A stretch of 64,000 nucleotides of DNA from Scatophagus argus (taxonomy: Eukaryota > Chordata > Actinopteri > Scatophagidae), in contig NC_058516.1 of assembly GCF_020382885.2 (NCBI RefSeq), positions 12,130,902 to 12,194,901 on the forward strand, read 5' to 3'. A program made the translations under genes and the position numbers. Shown one piece after another: positions 61,582 to 64,000 of the stretch; within the stretch, counting starts at the first letter, position 1, and each line of letters opens with the position of its first letter. The notes below the pieces were generated by a model. The model was not told the DNA's origin and searched no databases. It was given only the letters and a program-made list of their open reading frames with translations.

Positions 61582-62337
61582 CTACATGGTGAAGTGTCTT
61601 GTGTAGTCATATTCTATTGTGGGAATGACAGCCTGGACGAATTTGAGGAAAATCAGAAGATACCTGAAAGTCTCAGTTAAAGAAAATACAGAGGAGTGAG
61701 GAAACACATTACAGTACATTAACACAGTACTAATGTTGTTATAAGACCCATACAACAACAAAGTCGCATTCGGGGAAAAACAGGGAGGGACCCACACAAG
61801 CTACTGGAGTACCCAAGGTTCGACCTAGACAGGATATATTGATATATACTGTATGTAGTGGTAGGACATTCTCAGGAAATTTATTACAAAGCTTGCCTTT
61901 ATTGGATAAAAGGGACACAGGAAGTAAAGAGGAGAAAGGGGTATGACATACAACACAACTCATCTAGCATCTAACCGGAGACCTCTAACCTTTCAGCTAC
62001 CAGTCAGAAGTGTGACATCTTACAACATTAGTTAATTTAGCTGAACTGTTCCAATCAATTTCTTTAAATACACACTACATGAAAATAAACATGCAATTTT
62101 CAGTGGTTCTTTAGGACAAACACAATTTGCCTGTTTAGTACCTCAGAATGGAACTCAGATGCTTAGGAAATATCCTCCTAGGTGCTAAGAGTACATTAAC
62201 TAATAATCAAACATAATTGTTTCATATGTGAAAGAAGACATGTAACATGTTTTACAATTAAAGGATACATGTGCACTCCCAGCTCTCCTCCCCCTTCTGC
62301 CACAGTCTCAATGATCTTTTTCATCACTTCAGCGTGT
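61582..62337 (-). CDS. last two coding exons of an unidentified conserved gene
   Basis: Two minus-strand exons, 62337-62269 and 61663-61582, joined in phase 2, give 49 C-terminal residues: [20 protein letters not shown], then [20 protein letters not shown] and DYTRHFTM, then stop. The first exon opens in phase 2 after a clean pyrimidine-AG, so more exons lie beyond the right edge. Composition looks like a globular or peripherally hydrophobic C-terminus with no low complexity. The intron between them starts GTATCCTTT and has TTCTTTAAC twelve nt before the acceptor AG|G, the marks of a U12-type intron. The gene lies head to tail with the SLC19 gene (its 3' end about 600 nt upstream of the SLC19 ATG). 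I do not recognise the protein and give no function. Confidence 0.7.
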
Positions 62338-62929
62338 CTGAAGAGAAAAATATAGATACGATTCTTATCAAAGTGTCTGTGAAAAGGACTAAAATAACAT
62401 TTTTTAACATGCAATCACACTATAAAAACATCCATGATTTAGGACACTGCAATACAAGAAACATTTATTCATATATTACTCTATGCTAATCACTGACTGT
62501 AGCATCTCAAAATTGTAATGGTAAAGACTACTGACTGCAAAATAAAAATGAATGACAGCTCCCCAAAAGCATGATAACTGTGCAATGTGATTGCTTGTAT
62601 ACACACGTATATATATATTTTAGTTTCCTGTGATTATGGCAGAATTAAGACACCATATGGTTATAAAAGCACAGCTCTGCACGAGGTTTGAACCCTGACC
62701 TCCTGTAGGAAAGTCCTACATCTAATCTAACTATCCACCAGTTTTACATCCAAACTGTTGACATTGACATACTTGTGTTTTCCCACTCATGTAATTAGAA
62801 AATGAACACAGCATTTTACCTGAAACCATCATCATTTCCTAACTCTAACCAAGTTTTTTTATGTGCCTCGTTATGACCTCAGCTAAACAAACTGTGACTG
62901 TTAACATTAAATAAACCCCATTCTTGTAG

Positions 62930-63150
62930 TGTTGTTGAGTACTGTTTTAAAAAGCCCCCCCCTGGTAGCTGACTGCAGTGTAGGTAATAAACCCCTCCCC
63001 TTCTACAATTGAATATGGTACATGGAATTGGCTCCACTTGCCAATCACTACTGCACACTCTGGCTCCAAATGACATGACCAGTGCAAAATGACAGAGCCC
63101 ATAAGCAGGATATTTTAGCTTCAGAAGAAGAAGTCTCCATCCTGACATAC
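62930..63150 (-). repeat. dispersed fish repeat (CCCCTGGTAGCTGACTGCAG family)
   Basis: CCCCTGGTAGCTGACTGCAG, GTAATAAACCCCTCCCC, AAATGACATGACCAGTGC and GAGCCCATAAGC form a word series I know from many fish genomes; family name and limits uncertain. Confidence 0.5.
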
Positions 63151-63210
63151 TGTATGTCAATGATACGAATACAGATAAGAGGAACTGGACAACATTTAAA
63201 TATTAAAGTT

Positions 63211-64000
63211 TACACAGACCAGCCATAACATTATTAACACCCTCCTAATATGGAGTAGGTCCCCTTTTTGCCATCAAAACAGCCCTGATCAAACTAGACA
63301 TGGACTCCACTAGACCTCTGAAGGTATGCTGTGGTATCTGGCACCAAGCTGTCAGTAGCAGATCCTTTAAGTCCTGTTGTTGCAAGATGGGAACTCCATG
63401 GATCTGGCTTGTTTTTCCGGCACATCCCACTGGAGAATTCTGAAGTCAACACCTAAAACTTCTTGTTCCTCAAACCATTCTTGGACCATTAAAGGAGTGT
63501 GATAGGGTATATTATCCCGCTGAAAGAGGCCACTGGCATGGTAACACTGTACACCCAAGACCAAGTATACTCCTTCAATACCGTTGAAGGGATCAGTAAT
63601 ATTTAGGTAGGTGGTGCATGAATTAACATTCACATGATTGGCAGGACCAAAGGTTTTCCAGCAGAATACTGCCCAAAGCATCACACTGCCCTCCAACAGC
63701 TTGCCTTCTTCCCATAGTGCATCGTGGTGCCATGTGTTCCCCAGGTAAGTATTACCCCCAGGTAAATATTATCTATAGGTGCTTTTGCTGTTGGACACAG
63801 GTCAGCATGGGCACCTGTGCACCCTATGCAGCCCTGAATGCAACAAACTGTGATGCACTGTGTGTTCAGACACCCTTTTATCTGAACCAGCATTAACTTT
63901 TTCAGCAATTTGAGCTACACTAGCTTTTCTACTGGATCATACAACACGGGCCCCACATGCATCAGTGAGCCTGGGGCCCCCATGACCCTGTCGCCCGGTT
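63211..64000 (-). mobile_element. Tc1/mariner-like element, truncated by the window edge
   Basis: Left end ACACAGACCAGCCATAACAT is the terminal repeat word of this family. Transposase words are readable on the minus strand only in pieces: LFQRDNIPYHTPLMVQEWFE, then (63245-63430) DLLLTAWCQIPQHTFRGLVE near the C-terminal end, and further pieces up to the edge. Frameshifts and stops throughout; inactive. Confidence 0.8.

Noticed and set aside
61053..61610. 185-codon minus-strand ORF overlapping the last exon
   Set aside because: It lies mainly in the 3' UTR of the unidentified gene in a different frame from the exon, with no domain features.
1..64000. CRISPR arrays, bacterial operons, ribosome binding sites or a prophage
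   Set aside because: Spliced vertebrate genes and fish repeats throughout; tandem arrays seen are simple microsatellites without spacer structure.

Overview
The window is nuclear DNA from a ray-finned fish, most likely a percomorph teleost. Intron-rich vertebrate genes sit in AT-rich sequence full of fish-type dispersed repeats, microsatellites, Tc1/mariner and hAT debris. I assembled gene models by hand from reading frames, GT/AG splice sites and remembered vertebrate protein sequences; no search was run.

Layout: (1) 1-11602, minus strand, the 5' part of anos1 (anosmin-1): four small in-phase exons carry the signal peptide and the start of the cysteine-rich/WAP region, and the gene runs off the left edge. 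(2) 11.7-22.5 kb, no gene recognised: LINE fragments, LINE 3' tails, a tRNA-headed repeat and other dispersed repeats. (3) 22537-25652, minus strand, a small secreted Ly6/three-finger protein gene with polyA signal and a TATA+CCAAT promoter. (4) 25.7-31.3 kb, decayed L1-like LINE, a SINE-like repeat and unassigned sequence. (5) 32333-38299, minus strand, all twelve coding exons of arhgap1 (BCH/CRAL-TRIO plus RhoGAP), with a likely 5' noncoding exon near 43.6-43.8 kb. (6) 44262-48199, plus strand, arl6ip6 in four exons, head to head with arhgap1 across a short ETS-motif interval; its second intron holds a decayed Tc1 transposon. (7) 51.2-59.1 kb, minus strand, a six-exon SLC19 thiamine transporter (SLC19A2-like, 473 aa). 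(8) 59.7-62.3 kb, minus strand, the last two coding exons and long 3' UTR of a gene I could not name; its final intron has the hallmarks of a minor-spliceosome (U12) intron. (9) 63.2 kb to the right edge, a Tc1/mariner-like transposase remnant.

The genes do not form one pathway. They cover a secreted matrix/guidance glycoprotein, a secreted three-finger protein, a Rho/Cdc42 GTPase-activating protein, an ER-type membrane protein and a vitamin carrier. The points most worth following are the U12 intron; three repeat families that share one core but have different tails; a MITE family whose long copy keeps a pogo-like helix-turn-helix; a conserved Arg replaced by Cys in the thiamine transporter; and several splice sites that repeats or telomere-like tracts have come very close to.
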